This document shows, in pieces, positions 27,930 through 35,706 of a stretch of 64,000 nucleotides of DNA. This stretch comes from an uncultured Gammaproteobacteria bacterium (lineage in GTDB: Bacteria > Pseudomonadota > Gammaproteobacteria > Eutrophobiales > Eutrophobiaceae). Below the pieces are notes generated by a model, which had not been told where the DNA came from, ran no database searches, and saw nothing but the letters and a program-made list of their open reading frames with translations. Position 1 is the first letter of the stretch; each line of letters starts with the position of its first letter. The stretch is taken from positions 62,001 to 126,000 of the forward strand of contig CALSOP010000008.1 in assembly GCA_943788005.1 (NCBI GenBank), read 5' to 3'. Position numbers and translations under genes: made by a program.

Positions 27930-28628
27930 ATGAATAAATTTAATTATTTTTCGTTGCTATTCCTTACAGGCTTTTTCTCATCAGTATCAGCAGAAATTGA
28001 CAAGGTATATCACCCTTACGTTGAAGCTTACAAGTCCGAAATAGAATATCGAACACTCTATAAGAATGACGCAAATAGATTAAGAGATGGCACGCAGTTT
28101 CATCGTTTATCATTCGAGCATAGCCTGAGTGAACGATTTTCAATTGAAGCTTATGCTATCGGTAAAAATCTACCAATGAAAAGTTTTGCAGTTGATGGGT
28201 ACGAAATCGAAGCAAAACTTCAACTTACAGAGCAAGGTGAATATTGGTCTGATTGGGGTTTGTTATTTGAGTTGGAAAGGGATACAGAAATCAATAAATG
28301 GGAAATGGGTGTTGGTTTTTTATGGGAAAAGGAATGGGGAAATATTATCACTACAGCAAATTTCTTGATTGATTACGAACTTGGTTCTGGTGTTAATGAT
28401 GAATTTGAAACAGCTGTTCATAGTCAGATTAAATATCGCTGGTCTCGTCACTTTGAACCTGCAATAGAAATATATTTGGATGAAGAAACACGTGGGCTGG
28501 GACCAGTATTTCTTGGTAGTAAAAAAATAGGAATAAACACATTGAATTGGGAGTTGGGTTTCATCTTTGGTTTTAATGACGAAACCGCCAATCAGAATAT
28601 ACGTTTTCTTTTAGATTACGAGTTTTGA
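27930..28628 (+). CDS. Outer-membrane beta-barrel-like protein
   Basis: A 232-residue protein with a signal peptide (to ~residue 21, SSVSA). The mature part is built from alternating strands with aromatic residues (KSEIEYRTLYK, HRLSFEHSLSERFSIEAYAIG, WEMGVGFLWEKEWG, WELGFIFGFND). It ends FLLDYEF, a terminal aromatic typical of outer-membrane barrels. It is the last gene of the iron operon, 12 bases after the FTR1 permease, and could be an outer-membrane component of uptake. No characterised family recognised. Confidence 0.75.
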   Translation: MNKFNYFSLLFLTGFFSSVSAEIDKVYHPYVEAYKSEIEYRTLYKNDANRLRDGTQFHRLSFEHSLSERFSIEAYAIGKNLPMKSFAVDGYEIEAKLQLTEQGEYWSDWGLLFELERDTEINKWEMGVGFLWEKEWGNIITTANFLIDYELGSGVNDEFETAVHSQIKYRWSRHFEPAIEIYLDEETRGLGPVFLGSKKIGINTLNWELGFIFGFNDETANQNIRFLLDYEF

Positions 28629-28662
28629 ATAAGAAAAGATATTTGCCAATAATGTTGCTAAA

Positions 28663-28790
28663 TATTGTCCCGCAACAGAACATCAGTACTAATAAAATCA
28701 GATACTTAATATACGATAAGGTACATGTTTGTGGGACAAATAAAATTTATATCATGTTGAAAGTGTTATAGTTATCATCAAAAGTTGGTA
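28663..28790 (+). repeat. ~127-bp dispersed repeat, copy A
   Basis: It matches 30074-30200 at roughly three quarters of positions or better, with long identical blocks such as CAACAGAACATCAGTACTAA and GTACATGTTTGTGGG. Its first 80 bases are bounded by imperfect inverted arms (GTCCCGCAAC / TTTGTGGGAC) that could fold into a bulged hairpin. It directly abuts the 45-bp attR copy, so it is probably the terminal segment of the integrated element. Confidence 0.75.
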
Positions 28791-28793
28791 CTA

Positions 28794-28838
28794 TTCGTAA
28801 ATAGTAGGTCGGAGGTTCGAATCCTCTTTCCGGCACCA
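28794..28838 (+). repeat. attR-type site: 45-bp copy of tRNA-Thr 3' part
   Basis: It is an exact copy of 19036-19080, from TTCGTAA in the anticodon loop to CCA. There is no D arm or 5' acceptor strand here, so this is not a tRNA gene. Flanking bases differ from those at the tRNA on both sides. It marks the right end of the inferred island. Confidence 0.88.
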
Positions 28839-28921
28839 TCCATCTAGGTTTCAATGAAAAATTAAAAATAATGCATGATATTCTTGGCGCACAAAAAAAC
28901 TGGGATAGTTAAACAATAATT

Positions 28922-29305
28922 ATGATGCGATTACTGTTGATTTTGTTGCTTCTAACATCGAATCAGGTCATTGCTTTAGATGGCTACTTCGAAAATAGCT
29001 ATGGTTTGTATTTGAAATGCCAAAAAACTCTTGATGGAGAGGGTGAAACTAGTGTCGATCCACAGACACTTTATCATACGGGGTTATGTGGTGGGTACAT
29101 TAGTGCGATACACGACAGCGTCAAAGATTTAGTTTTTCATGGTCTCATTGCGAAAGATCCTTATTGCATGCCTTCAGGAATAAACCGTGGACAGCTTGTT
29201 AGAGTTGTCGTTAGTTATGTAAAAGATAACCCTGAAAGTTTCACCCAGAGTGCCAGCAGTAGTGTACTGAGTGCTTATTCTGAATCATTTCCCTGCAATG
29301 AATAA
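28922..29305 (+). CDS. Rap1a/Tai-family-like secreted protein
   Basis: A 127-residue protein with a signal peptide (LLLILLLLTSNQVIA). The mature part shows the Rap1a/Tai pattern: a Cys in LYLKCQKT, CGGYISAIHD, YCMPSGINRGQLVRVVVSYVKDNPE and a terminal FPC. The family includes type VI secretion immunity proteins, but many members stand alone with unknown roles. No effector or T6SS gene is visible here. It lies just beyond the attR site, in a second small cargo segment bounded by repeats. Confidence 0.78.
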   Translation: MMRLLLILLLLTSNQVIALDGYFENSYGLYLKCQKTLDGEGETSVDPQTLYHTGLCGGYISAIHDSVKDLVFHGLIAKDPYCMPSGINRGQLVRVVVSYVKDNPESFTQSASSSVLSAYSESFPCNE

Positions 29306-29477
29306 TAGGATCAATAAAAAAAGTAATTAGAAGTTATAGTCTCTATTGTTGTCTATTTTCATTATTAAAATCTGGACAATACCTGATCTAATCATCGAAA
29401 TTTAAATAATCACTAAGAAATTAGTGACAAATATATTATATTTTTAATCAATAATATTAAATTTTCGTTGTTATCAC

Positions 29478-29939
29478 ATGAAAGAACTACTATTAAGTTT
29501 AGTCTTGTCATATTTGCCCTATTCAATTGATACGAACACTCAAGAATTTAAACAATATGTTAGCGATTTAAAAATAATCGAACTTGAGCCAGAAAAAATT
29601 GAATTAGAAATATGCGGTGCAGTAGGTGCTTGTAATGGTAACTACACATTCGCTTACGATGATAAAACTAACATAATACATGTCCCGAACAACTGTAATT
29701 TGGAAGAACATCGATGCAAAGCGGCGCTAATGCATGAGTTTGTACACGTCATACAAAATTACACTGGCAAATATACCGTTGATGCAAGTTGCTATGATGA
29801 ACTAAAGTTAGAAGTAGAAGCATACAAATTGCAAAATCACTATTTGAATACGGTCGGTATTAATTTCGGTTTTATAAGCAACCGTTTTTCAGAATATTTT
29901 TTAGCACATTGTCTTCTTCAAGAAGCAAGCAAAACCTAG
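29478..29939 (+). CDS. Small HExxH protein, putative zinc metallopeptidase
   Basis: A 153-residue protein containing ALMHEFVHVIQNYTG (HEFVH, an HExxH zinc motif, near residue 91) and a downstream E-rich helix, YDELKLEVEAYKLQNHYL, that could supply the third ligand. Cysteines in EICGAVGACNG, NCNLEEHRCK and SCYDE suggest an oxidising compartment. A short hydrophobic N-terminus may be a signal. I recognise no characterised family. It follows the Rap1a-like gene in a very AT-rich setting, consistent with acquired DNA. Confidence 0.65.
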   Translation: MKELLLSLVLSYLPYSIDTNTQEFKQYVSDLKIIELEPEKIELEICGAVGACNGNYTFAYDDKTNIIHVPNNCNLEEHRCKAALMHEFVHVIQNYTGKYTVDASCYDELKLEVEAYKLQNHYLNTVGINFGFISNRFSEYFLAHCLLQEASKT

Positions 29940-30073
29940 GTGCACGCATATCAATAGGTGTTTAATAAATTAGTTTGCAGAATTGCTTTACCTGAATTTA
30001 GTGAATCATTATCCATCAATAGCGTTGCTATGAGATAAGTTTAGTTCTATATTTTTTCTAAAAGCCGGAAATC

Positions 30074-30200
30074 TACTATCCCACAACAGAACATCAGTAC
30101 TAATAAGATCAGATGCTTGCTATAAAATATAGTACATGTTTGTGGGGCAAATAAAATTTATAAAAATTGAAAGTATCGTAGCTCCCATCGAGAGTCAGTG
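30074..30200 (+). repeat. ~127-bp dispersed repeat, copy B, cut by the IS boundary
   Basis: It is the second copy of the repeat at 28663-28790, in the same orientation. It ends exactly at the terminal TGTAC of the insertion sequence. Copy A is followed by the 45-bp tRNA fragment; if copy B once was too, that att site was lost or displaced by the IS. The 29940-30260 stretch otherwise holds no gene. Confidence 0.7.
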
Positions 30201-30260
30201 TGTACGTCGTCAAAACCTTTTGGACAGGTAGCGGTTTGATTTAAGAGACACATTAGTTCA

Positions 30261-31259
30261 TCAATAGGTTATGTGCTTCACTTGTTGTTTATCGTAATGC
30301 ATTTGTCGTCTCATCGCTAACGTGTTTTGTTTGATTAGCTCTCGTTGACTTAGTATTTCTTCGCCACGCCCATAAAAGACATCAGCCGGTGTCAGGTTAT
30401 CAAGTGATTCATGATAACGCTCATGGTTGTAATAACTCACAAAACGCTGCAACTGTTCCTCCAGTTCCCCGGGGAAATAATAGTGGTGAAGTAATATCTG
30501 ATTCTTCATTGAACGATGCCAGCGCTCTATCTTGCCTTGTGTTTGTGGATGATAAGGTCGACCTCGAGTGTGCGTCATACCGTTTTCTTCAAGGTAATCG
30601 GCTAATTCACCGGAGATATAACACGGGCCATTGTCACTGAGTAAACGCGGTTTATGATTTACCTTTACTGTATCAAGTCCCGTAAAGCGTAAGGCGTCAT
30701 CCAGCGTATCAGAGACATCACGGCTACTCATGCCCGTACATAAACGCCAGGCAATAATGTAACGTGAGTAATCATCTAATACCGTGGATAAGTAATACCA
30801 ACCCCAACCGATAATCTTGAAATAGGTAAAATCCGTTTGCCACATCTCATTCACGCGCGTAGTGGGCTGTTGAAACTTATCACTGGCCTCCATCAGGATA
30901 TAGGCCGGACTGGCAATTAAGTCTTGTTCTTTCAGCAGCCTGTACACCGTGGATTCTGAGACGAAGTAAGCCTTGTTGTCAGTGTAATTTACGGCTAACT
31001 CTCGTGGAGACAAATCAGGCTTCTCTAAGGCTAACTCAATAACGGCTTCACAGTGGTCTTCGGTGATTTTATTCCATACCGCATGGGGAATCGGCTTCTT
31101 GTCTTCCAAGCCATCAACGCCATTCTCTTCATAACGTTTGAGCCAGTTGTAAAAAGTGGACTTATGAATGTCCAGCCGAGTCAGCGTTTGTCGAACCGAC
31201 AGATCTGAGTTCTGTACCAGTTGAATAATCTCGACTTTATCCGATGCTAAGTACCTCAT
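30261..31259 (-). CDS. IS3-family transposase OrfB (DDE integrase), copy 1
   Basis: The 332-residue catalytic subunit. An N-terminal helix-turn-helix (SVRQTLTRLDIHKSTFYNWLKRYEE) precedes an rve-type DDE domain with D in MWQTDFTYF, D in LLSDNGPCY and E in QGKIERWHRS. Its ATG overlaps the orfA stop (ATGA), so it is probably translated by coupling, not by the -1 frameshift common in IS3 elements. It differs from copy 2 by Ala instead of Thr in EQDLIASPAY. Confidence 0.93.
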   Translation of the reverse strand: MRYLASDKVEIIQLVQNSDLSVRQTLTRLDIHKSTFYNWLKRYEENGVDGLEDKKPIPHAVWNKITEDHCEAVIELALEKPDLSPRELAVNYTDNKAYFVSESTVYRLLKEQDLIASPAYILMEASDKFQQPTTRVNEMWQTDFTYFKIIGWGWYYLSTVLDDYSRYIIAWRLCTGMSSRDVSDTLDDALRFTGLDTVKVNHKPRLLSDNGPCYISGELADYLEENGMTHTRGRPYHPQTQGKIERWHRSMKNQILLHHYYFPGELEEQLQRFVSYYNHERYHESLDNLTPADVFYGRGEEILSQRELIKQNTLAMRRQMHYDKQQVKHITY

Positions 31260-31618
31260 ATATCGTCCTCCCCATCCCCGAGCACGCTTTTTTTAAGCAG
31301 CCGATTCTCCATGACTACTTCGCCTAAGGTTTCTTTCAGCGCAGATGTTTCAGCACGCAGTTCTTTGACTTCATCTGAGGTCGCTTCACGTACGATATCG
31401 CCTGATAAACGTTTCTTACCTGCCTCCAGAAAGTCTTTCGACCAACGGTAGTAAACATTTGGGTTTAGTCCTTCCTTGCGACATAGCTCAGCGATGCTTT
31501 CTTCGCCGCGTAAGCCTTCAAGTACGATACGAATTTTTTCTTCTGCTGAATATTTTTTACGGGTGCGTCGACGAATATCGCGCACAGTATGTTCTACACT
31601 TCTTTTACTTGTCATCAT
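31256..31618 (-). CDS. IS3-family transposase OrfA, copy 1
   Basis: A 120-residue DNA-binding subunit: helix-turn-helix in KKYSAEEKIRIVLEGLRGEE and SIAELCRKEGLNPNVYYRW, followed by a leucine-zipper-like coiled coil (ELRAETSALKETLGEVVMEN). It directs the OrfB partner to the IS ends. The predicted protein is identical to copy 2, with at least one silent nucleotide difference. Confidence 0.93.
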   Translation of the reverse strand: MMTSKRSVEHTVRDIRRRTRKKYSAEEKIRIVLEGLRGEESIAELCRKEGLNPNVYYRWSKDFLEAGKKRLSGDIVREATSDEVKELRAETSALKETLGEVVMENRLLKKSVLGDGEDDI

Positions 31619-31701
31619 CGTTTCCTCTTGGGTTAACGATGAACTAAAACTATCTCTTAGACAATCAGGCTAGTTGGTCCACATGGTGCTGACGGGGTAC
31701 A

Positions 31702-32526
31702 GTCAACCCGTGACAAGCCTTCTATTGTTTTCATATAAACACAATCGTCATCAGCAACAATCAGATCAGAACCTTCAACTAGTTCAGCCCCCATTTGCTG
31801 TGCCAGAAATGAATGTTCAAAATAAGCAGAGTTATAAATGCCAGGCGTTAGAACAACAACTTCTGGATATTCCATCGGTCGAGGTGAAATAGAACTTAGG
31901 GTGTCGAGAAGGTTGCTTGGATAGTCGCCCATTGGGAGAATATTGTAATCTTTAAATAGTTCTGGAAAGACACGCTTGGTGACCTTACGATTTTCCAACA
32001 TATAAGACACACCTGATGGAACACGCAGGTTGTCTTCAAGCACATACATGGTGCCATCATCACCCCTGATAAGATCACTGCCGCAAATATGTGCCCAGAC
32101 TCCAAATACTGGGCTTATTCCTTGGCATTCCTTTCTATAATTCTTTGAACTTCTAAGGATGTCTGCAGGAATAACCTTGTCTTTAATAATCTTTCGTTCG
32201 TTGTATATATCATCGATAAAATGATTTAATGCAGTGAGTCGTTGTTCCAGGCCAGCTTCAATTTTTTGCCACTCACGTTGGGGAACAATTCGGGGGATAA
32301 TATCGTAGGGCCATTCACGATCAATATTATCTCCCTCGCTATAAACTGTAAAGGTTATACCCATTGCCATAATCGCAAGTTCGGCAGCATCCTTTCTTTG
32401 CTGCAACTCCTGCGGCTTTAGTTTTTTGAGATACTTTATTAGTTTGCCAGCACCCGTTCTTGCTGTTAGTCGTTCGGTTAGTAGCTCATCATAAAAGCCA
32501 CTGATTTTGTAATCGTCAAATTTCAT
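31702..32526 (-). pseudogene. Circularly permuted ATP-grasp protein, 3' end removed by IS
   Basis: The N-terminal ~275 residues match circularly permuted ATP-grasp type 2 proteins (RIVPQREWQKIEAGLEQRLTAL, GSDLIRGDDGTMYVLEDNLRVPSG, SYMLENR). The family is usually ~470 residues. The frame runs into the IS after EGLSRVD and stops at 31657, so the C-terminal part is missing and is not found on the other side of the IS or elsewhere in the window. Its usual partners (alpha-E and transglutaminase genes) are also absent. Start ATG at 32526. Confidence 0.85.
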
Positions 32527-32728
32527 CTCAAATTGCTAGATATACCTTGTGAGTAATTAGTAAGTGATTATATTGTTTTGAAAACGATATGTCGTTACAA
32601 ATTATAGAAAATATATTTCTTATGCCAGAGTAGAAAAGGCGTACAATAATTGTTTGTCAAGTTATAAAACGTAACTTGGGTCTATAAGCAGTCCGCAATA
32701 TTTATTACATATTCAAGGGTAAGTAATC

Positions 32729-33565
32729 ATGGATCAGTTTTCTGAAATTAAACAATTGTTACTTGATAGCGTAAACCAGTTTATACAGAACGCTGGAGCC
32801 TACTTGCCTAACCTTATCAGCGCGGTTTTAATCATTGTTGCAGGCTTACTCATTGCATGGACCATAAAGTGGTTGATATTACGTTTAGGTGCCGGTATCG
32901 ATAAGATGATCAGGGCTATCGGGTTCGCCTCGTTGCAGGCTCGCCTGAAATGGCCTCTGGCTGATATTCTAGGTTGGTTAAGCTATTGGTTGATTATCTT
33001 GCTGTTTCTTAGGGCCGCTCTCGCCAGTCTTAACTTTCCTTCACTTGCTGAATTATTAGGCAAGATCATTACTTCTTTACCGATGTTATTAATTGCTGCC
33101 ATTGTTATTTTTGGTGGTGTCGTTATTAGTAGTACCATTCGTGACAAAATCATTTTAAGTGCCCGTTCAATCGGCTTGCAGCAAGCTGAGTTATTAGGTT
33201 CATTAATAAGAGTCTTGATTATTCTCCTCGCTGTGATTGTTGGGCTAACGCAAATTGGTATTGATGTCCGACTTTTTGAACATATTCTTACGATATTGTT
33301 CGCAGCTATTGTTGGTTCTGTGGGGTTAGCATTTGGTTTAGGTGCTGGCCCAACAGTTTCAAATATTATATCTGCGCGTTATGTAAAAAAGAATTATCGA
33401 ATTGGGCAAGTCATACGAATCAATGATGTGGAAGGTAAAGTGCTTGAGCTATTACCGACAGGTGTTGTTCTTGAAACGGAATTAGGACGTAGTTTTATCC
33501 CAGCAAAGCTTTTTGACGGAGAAACATCGGTTTTACTTGATGATAAATTAATTGATGATGACTAA
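32729..33565 (+). CDS. Small-conductance mechanosensitive channel (MscS-like)
   Basis: A 278-residue inner-membrane protein with an amphipathic start, then about five hydrophobic segments (LISAVLIIVAGLLIAWTIKWLIL, WLSYWLIILLFLRAAL, MLLIAAIVIFGGVVISS, LIRVLIILLAVIVGL, ILTILFAAIVGSVGLAFGLGAG). The end is a short beta domain (YRIGQVIRINDVEGKVLELL). The conserved TM-helix repeats and GLAFGLGA suggest a CmpX/MscS-type channel. It overlaps the next gene by 14 bases. It faces away from the broken ATP-grasp gene across a ~200-bp spacer. Confidence 0.82.
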   Translation: MDQFSEIKQLLLDSVNQFIQNAGAYLPNLISAVLIIVAGLLIAWTIKWLILRLGAGIDKMIRAIGFASLQARLKWPLADILGWLSYWLIILLFLRAALASLNFPSLAELLGKIITSLPMLLIAAIVIFGGVVISSTIRDKIILSARSIGLQQAELLGSLIRVLIILLAVIVGLTQIGIDVRLFEHILTILFAAIVGSVGLAFGLGAGPTVSNIISARYVKKNYRIGQVIRINDVEGKVLELLPTGVVLETELGRSFIPAKLFDGETSVLLDDKLIDDD

Positions 33566-34415
33566 TTCTCTTCCTGAATATTTTTTAGAACATCATCCTG
33601 CAAATGCTGCACGGCTGTTAGAAAAATACGAACCATCCATTCTTGCCGACTATCTTGCTTCAGTTTCATCAGAGGCAATCGCTAATATTTTTCGGCATAT
33701 GAATTCTTCCATTGCAGCGGAATGTCTTGTTAGTATGACTGAGGATAAGGCTGCGGCGATACTTGAGCAATTCAGTATTGAAAGAGCGGCTTTATTACTA
33801 AGGCGCATGTCACTAGTCGATCGCATTCGCATTATTAGAAAACTATCTTCCTTGACAAGTAACATGCTCAGACTTGTATTGCGTTACCCACAAGGGACTG
33901 TGGGACAGGTAATGAATCCTAATGTTTTTGCTGTAAGTAAGGACCGCTTTGTGTCTGAGGTCATAGCTTTAATTCAGGAAAATAACGATCAGGTGCGTAG
34001 TAAGGTATACGTTCTGAATGATAAACATCGACTGATTGGAATGGTATTTATTCGTGATTTACTTGTTTGTGAACCAGGAAAGTCTATAGAAGAGATCATG
34101 CGTGAACCTGAAGCGACAATTTCTGCCAGGGCTAGTTTGAGCAGCGTTAAAGATTATATTCAATGGAACGACAGAGATAATCTGCCGGTTGTTGATCAAA
34201 CAGGTAAATTTATTGGAATATTAAAACGTGGTGTGATGTTAGATGCATTGAAAAATGATCAGAATGAGATGCAACAAGGAGAAGGGCTTGTCGATACAGC
34301 GATGACAGTAGCAGAACTCTTCTGGGAAGTTTGTGCGAATGTGATAGCACCACAACATGAAATTACTAATGAAGGTAAAGACAATGAACGAACAGATCAA
34401 CTCAATCGAAAATAA
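33552..34415 (+). CDS. MgtE N-terminal/CBS domain protein without membrane part
   Basis: A 287-residue protein with an MgtE_N-like superhelix (residues ~10-110: ILADYLASVSSEAIANIFRHM, AAAILEQFSIERAALLLRRM) and two CBS domains (VMNPNVFAVSKDRF...GMVFIRDLL; EIMREPEATISARA...DNLPVVDQTGKFIG). It has no membrane channel domain. It overlaps by 32 bases with a complete MgtE that has the same layout, so it probably arose by duplication and may act as a regulatory subunit. That role is inference. Confidence 0.82.
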   Translation: MMMTNSLPEYFLEHHPANAARLLEKYEPSILADYLASVSSEAIANIFRHMNSSIAAECLVSMTEDKAAAILEQFSIERAALLLRRMSLVDRIRIIRKLSSLTSNMLRLVLRYPQGTVGQVMNPNVFAVSKDRFVSEVIALIQENNDQVRSKVYVLNDKHRLIGMVFIRDLLVCEPGKSIEEIMREPEATISARASLSSVKDYIQWNDRDNLPVVDQTGKFIGILKRGVMLDALKNDQNEMQQGEGLVDTAMTVAELFWEVCANVIAPQHEITNEGKDNERTDQLNRK

Positions 34416-35691
34416 TATTCATAATGTAATGTTCGAGGAGTTTCCTGTTGAAGCAATCAAGTTGCTCGAACAAATGGATATTACAGAGATTGTAGAGATA
34501 CTTGGCCCGAGAGATATTTCCAACACTTTAAAAATATGGGAAAGAATTTCGCCGCAGTTAGGTGGAAGAGTGATGGAACTTTTGCCGTTGAAAAATAACA
34601 TCGAAGTTTTAAAGCACATAGACCCTAATCGTGGTGCAAGCCTCTTAAACTGTCTTGATGTAGTTAAACAAGAAGAATTGTTAAATGAGCTAGGCCCAAG
34701 TGTTGAAAGTGATTTACGTCGTGCGGCTAAAAATGAAGTTGATACAGCTGGCGCGCTGATGGATACAAAAGTAATGTATTTTAGGCCGAAGATGACGGTT
34801 GCTGAGACAATTACGCTTTTGCGGTCAAGACCCAAGGGTGTTTATCGGAAAATTTATACCGTAGATGAGTCTAATCACCTTAAAGGCATGATAGAGATGG
34901 AAGACTTGGCTCTAGCTGATCATGATGCAAGATTGTCTGAGTTAGAAAAAATTTCTCCGGCTGTAGTTCAGGTAACGACAAGTAGAGAAGAGCTTGTTGA
35001 CCTATTCGAGAAATACAAGCTTACTGATCTGCCCGTTGTTGATTTTGAACAGCGACTTGTCGGTGTTATACGTTATCATGCGCTTGTCGATGCAGCGCGT
35101 GTTGAAGGTAGTGTAGATATGCAGACTATGGTGGGTGTTAGTAAAGATGAACGCGCTATGTCTCCAGCTTCATTTGCAATCAGAAAAAGATTGCCTTGGT
35201 TGCAAATCAATCTTTTAACTGCCTTTCTAGCTGCCGCTGTAGTGGGTCTGTTTGAAAGTACAATTGCACAATATACAGCGCTTGCAGTATTACTGCCTGT
35301 AGTTGCCGGACAATCAGGTAATACCGGAGCACAAGCACTTGCTGTCACCATGCGTGGGCTGGCACTAAAAGAAATCTACCCGCGCATGTGGATGAGTATT
35401 GTTTTTAAGGAATCCAGCGTTGGCTTTTGGAATGGGATTGCTGTTGCACTTACAACGGGAATCGGTGTTTACGTTTGGAGTCAATCAATGGGCTTAACAC
35501 TCGTTATTGCATTCTCTATGGTCTTATCGATGACTATTGCCAGCATAGCAGGCGCTGGTATTCCAATAATATTAACCATTACCGGACAGGATCCGGCGCA
35601 ATCATCATCCATTTTTCTAACAACGATTACTGATATTGCTGGTTTTTTCAGCTTCCTGGGGATCGCCACATTATTTATTCATTTACTATAG
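34384..35691 (+). CDS. mgtE: Magnesium transporter MgtE
   Basis: A Mg2+ channel/transporter of ~435 residues with MgtE_N (~10-115), two CBS domains (~120-240; LMDTKVMYFRPKMTV, LTDLPVVDFEQRLVGVI) and a C-terminal five-helix membrane domain starting RLPWLQINLLTAFLAA. The signature PVVAGQSGNTGAQALAV is close to the usual PVVAGMGGNAGTQ. I use the ATG at 34384, behind GAAGG, in place of the longer frame from 34357. It overlaps the preceding CBS gene. Confidence 0.9.
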   Translation: MNEQINSIENNIHNVMFEEFPVEAIKLLEQMDITEIVEILGPRDISNTLKIWERISPQLGGRVMELLPLKNNIEVLKHIDPNRGASLLNCLDVVKQEELLNELGPSVESDLRRAAKNEVDTAGALMDTKVMYFRPKMTVAETITLLRSRPKGVYRKIYTVDESNHLKGMIEMEDLALADHDARLSELEKISPAVVQVTTSREELVDLFEKYKLTDLPVVDFEQRLVGVIRYHALVDAARVEGSVDMQTMVGVSKDERAMSPASFAIRKRLPWLQINLLTAFLAAAVVGLFESTIAQYTALAVLLPVVAGQSGNTGAQALAVTMRGLALKEIYPRMWMSIVFKESSVGFWNGIAVALTTGIGVYVWSQSMGLTLVIAFSMVLSMTIASIAGAGIPIILTITGQDPAQSSSIFLTTITDIAGFFSFLGIATLFIHLL

Positions 35692-35706
35692 GCTTTGATT
35701 ACCACT

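Larger units (their letters stand above)
30201..31701 (-). mobile_element. IS3-family insertion sequence, copy 1
   Basis: The 1501-bp element carries orfA and orfB. Its ends are imperfect inverted repeats beginning TGTAC, then CGTCA, ACC and TGGAC at matching spacing. A second copy lies inverted at 38798-40299. No matching short target duplication is seen (GTG on the left, GTC on the right). The right flank is a truncated ATP-grasp gene; the left flank is repeat copy B. Confidence 0.9.

Noticed and set aside
28663-28745. The repeat's inverted arms with bulged bases looked like an integron attC site
   Set aside because: The conserved GTTRRRY / RYYYAAC core sites are absent, and there is no integron integrase or cassette array.
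28780-28838. A second tRNA-Thr gene
   Set aside because: Only the 3' 45 bases are present. There is no D arm or 5' acceptor strand, so it is an att remnant.
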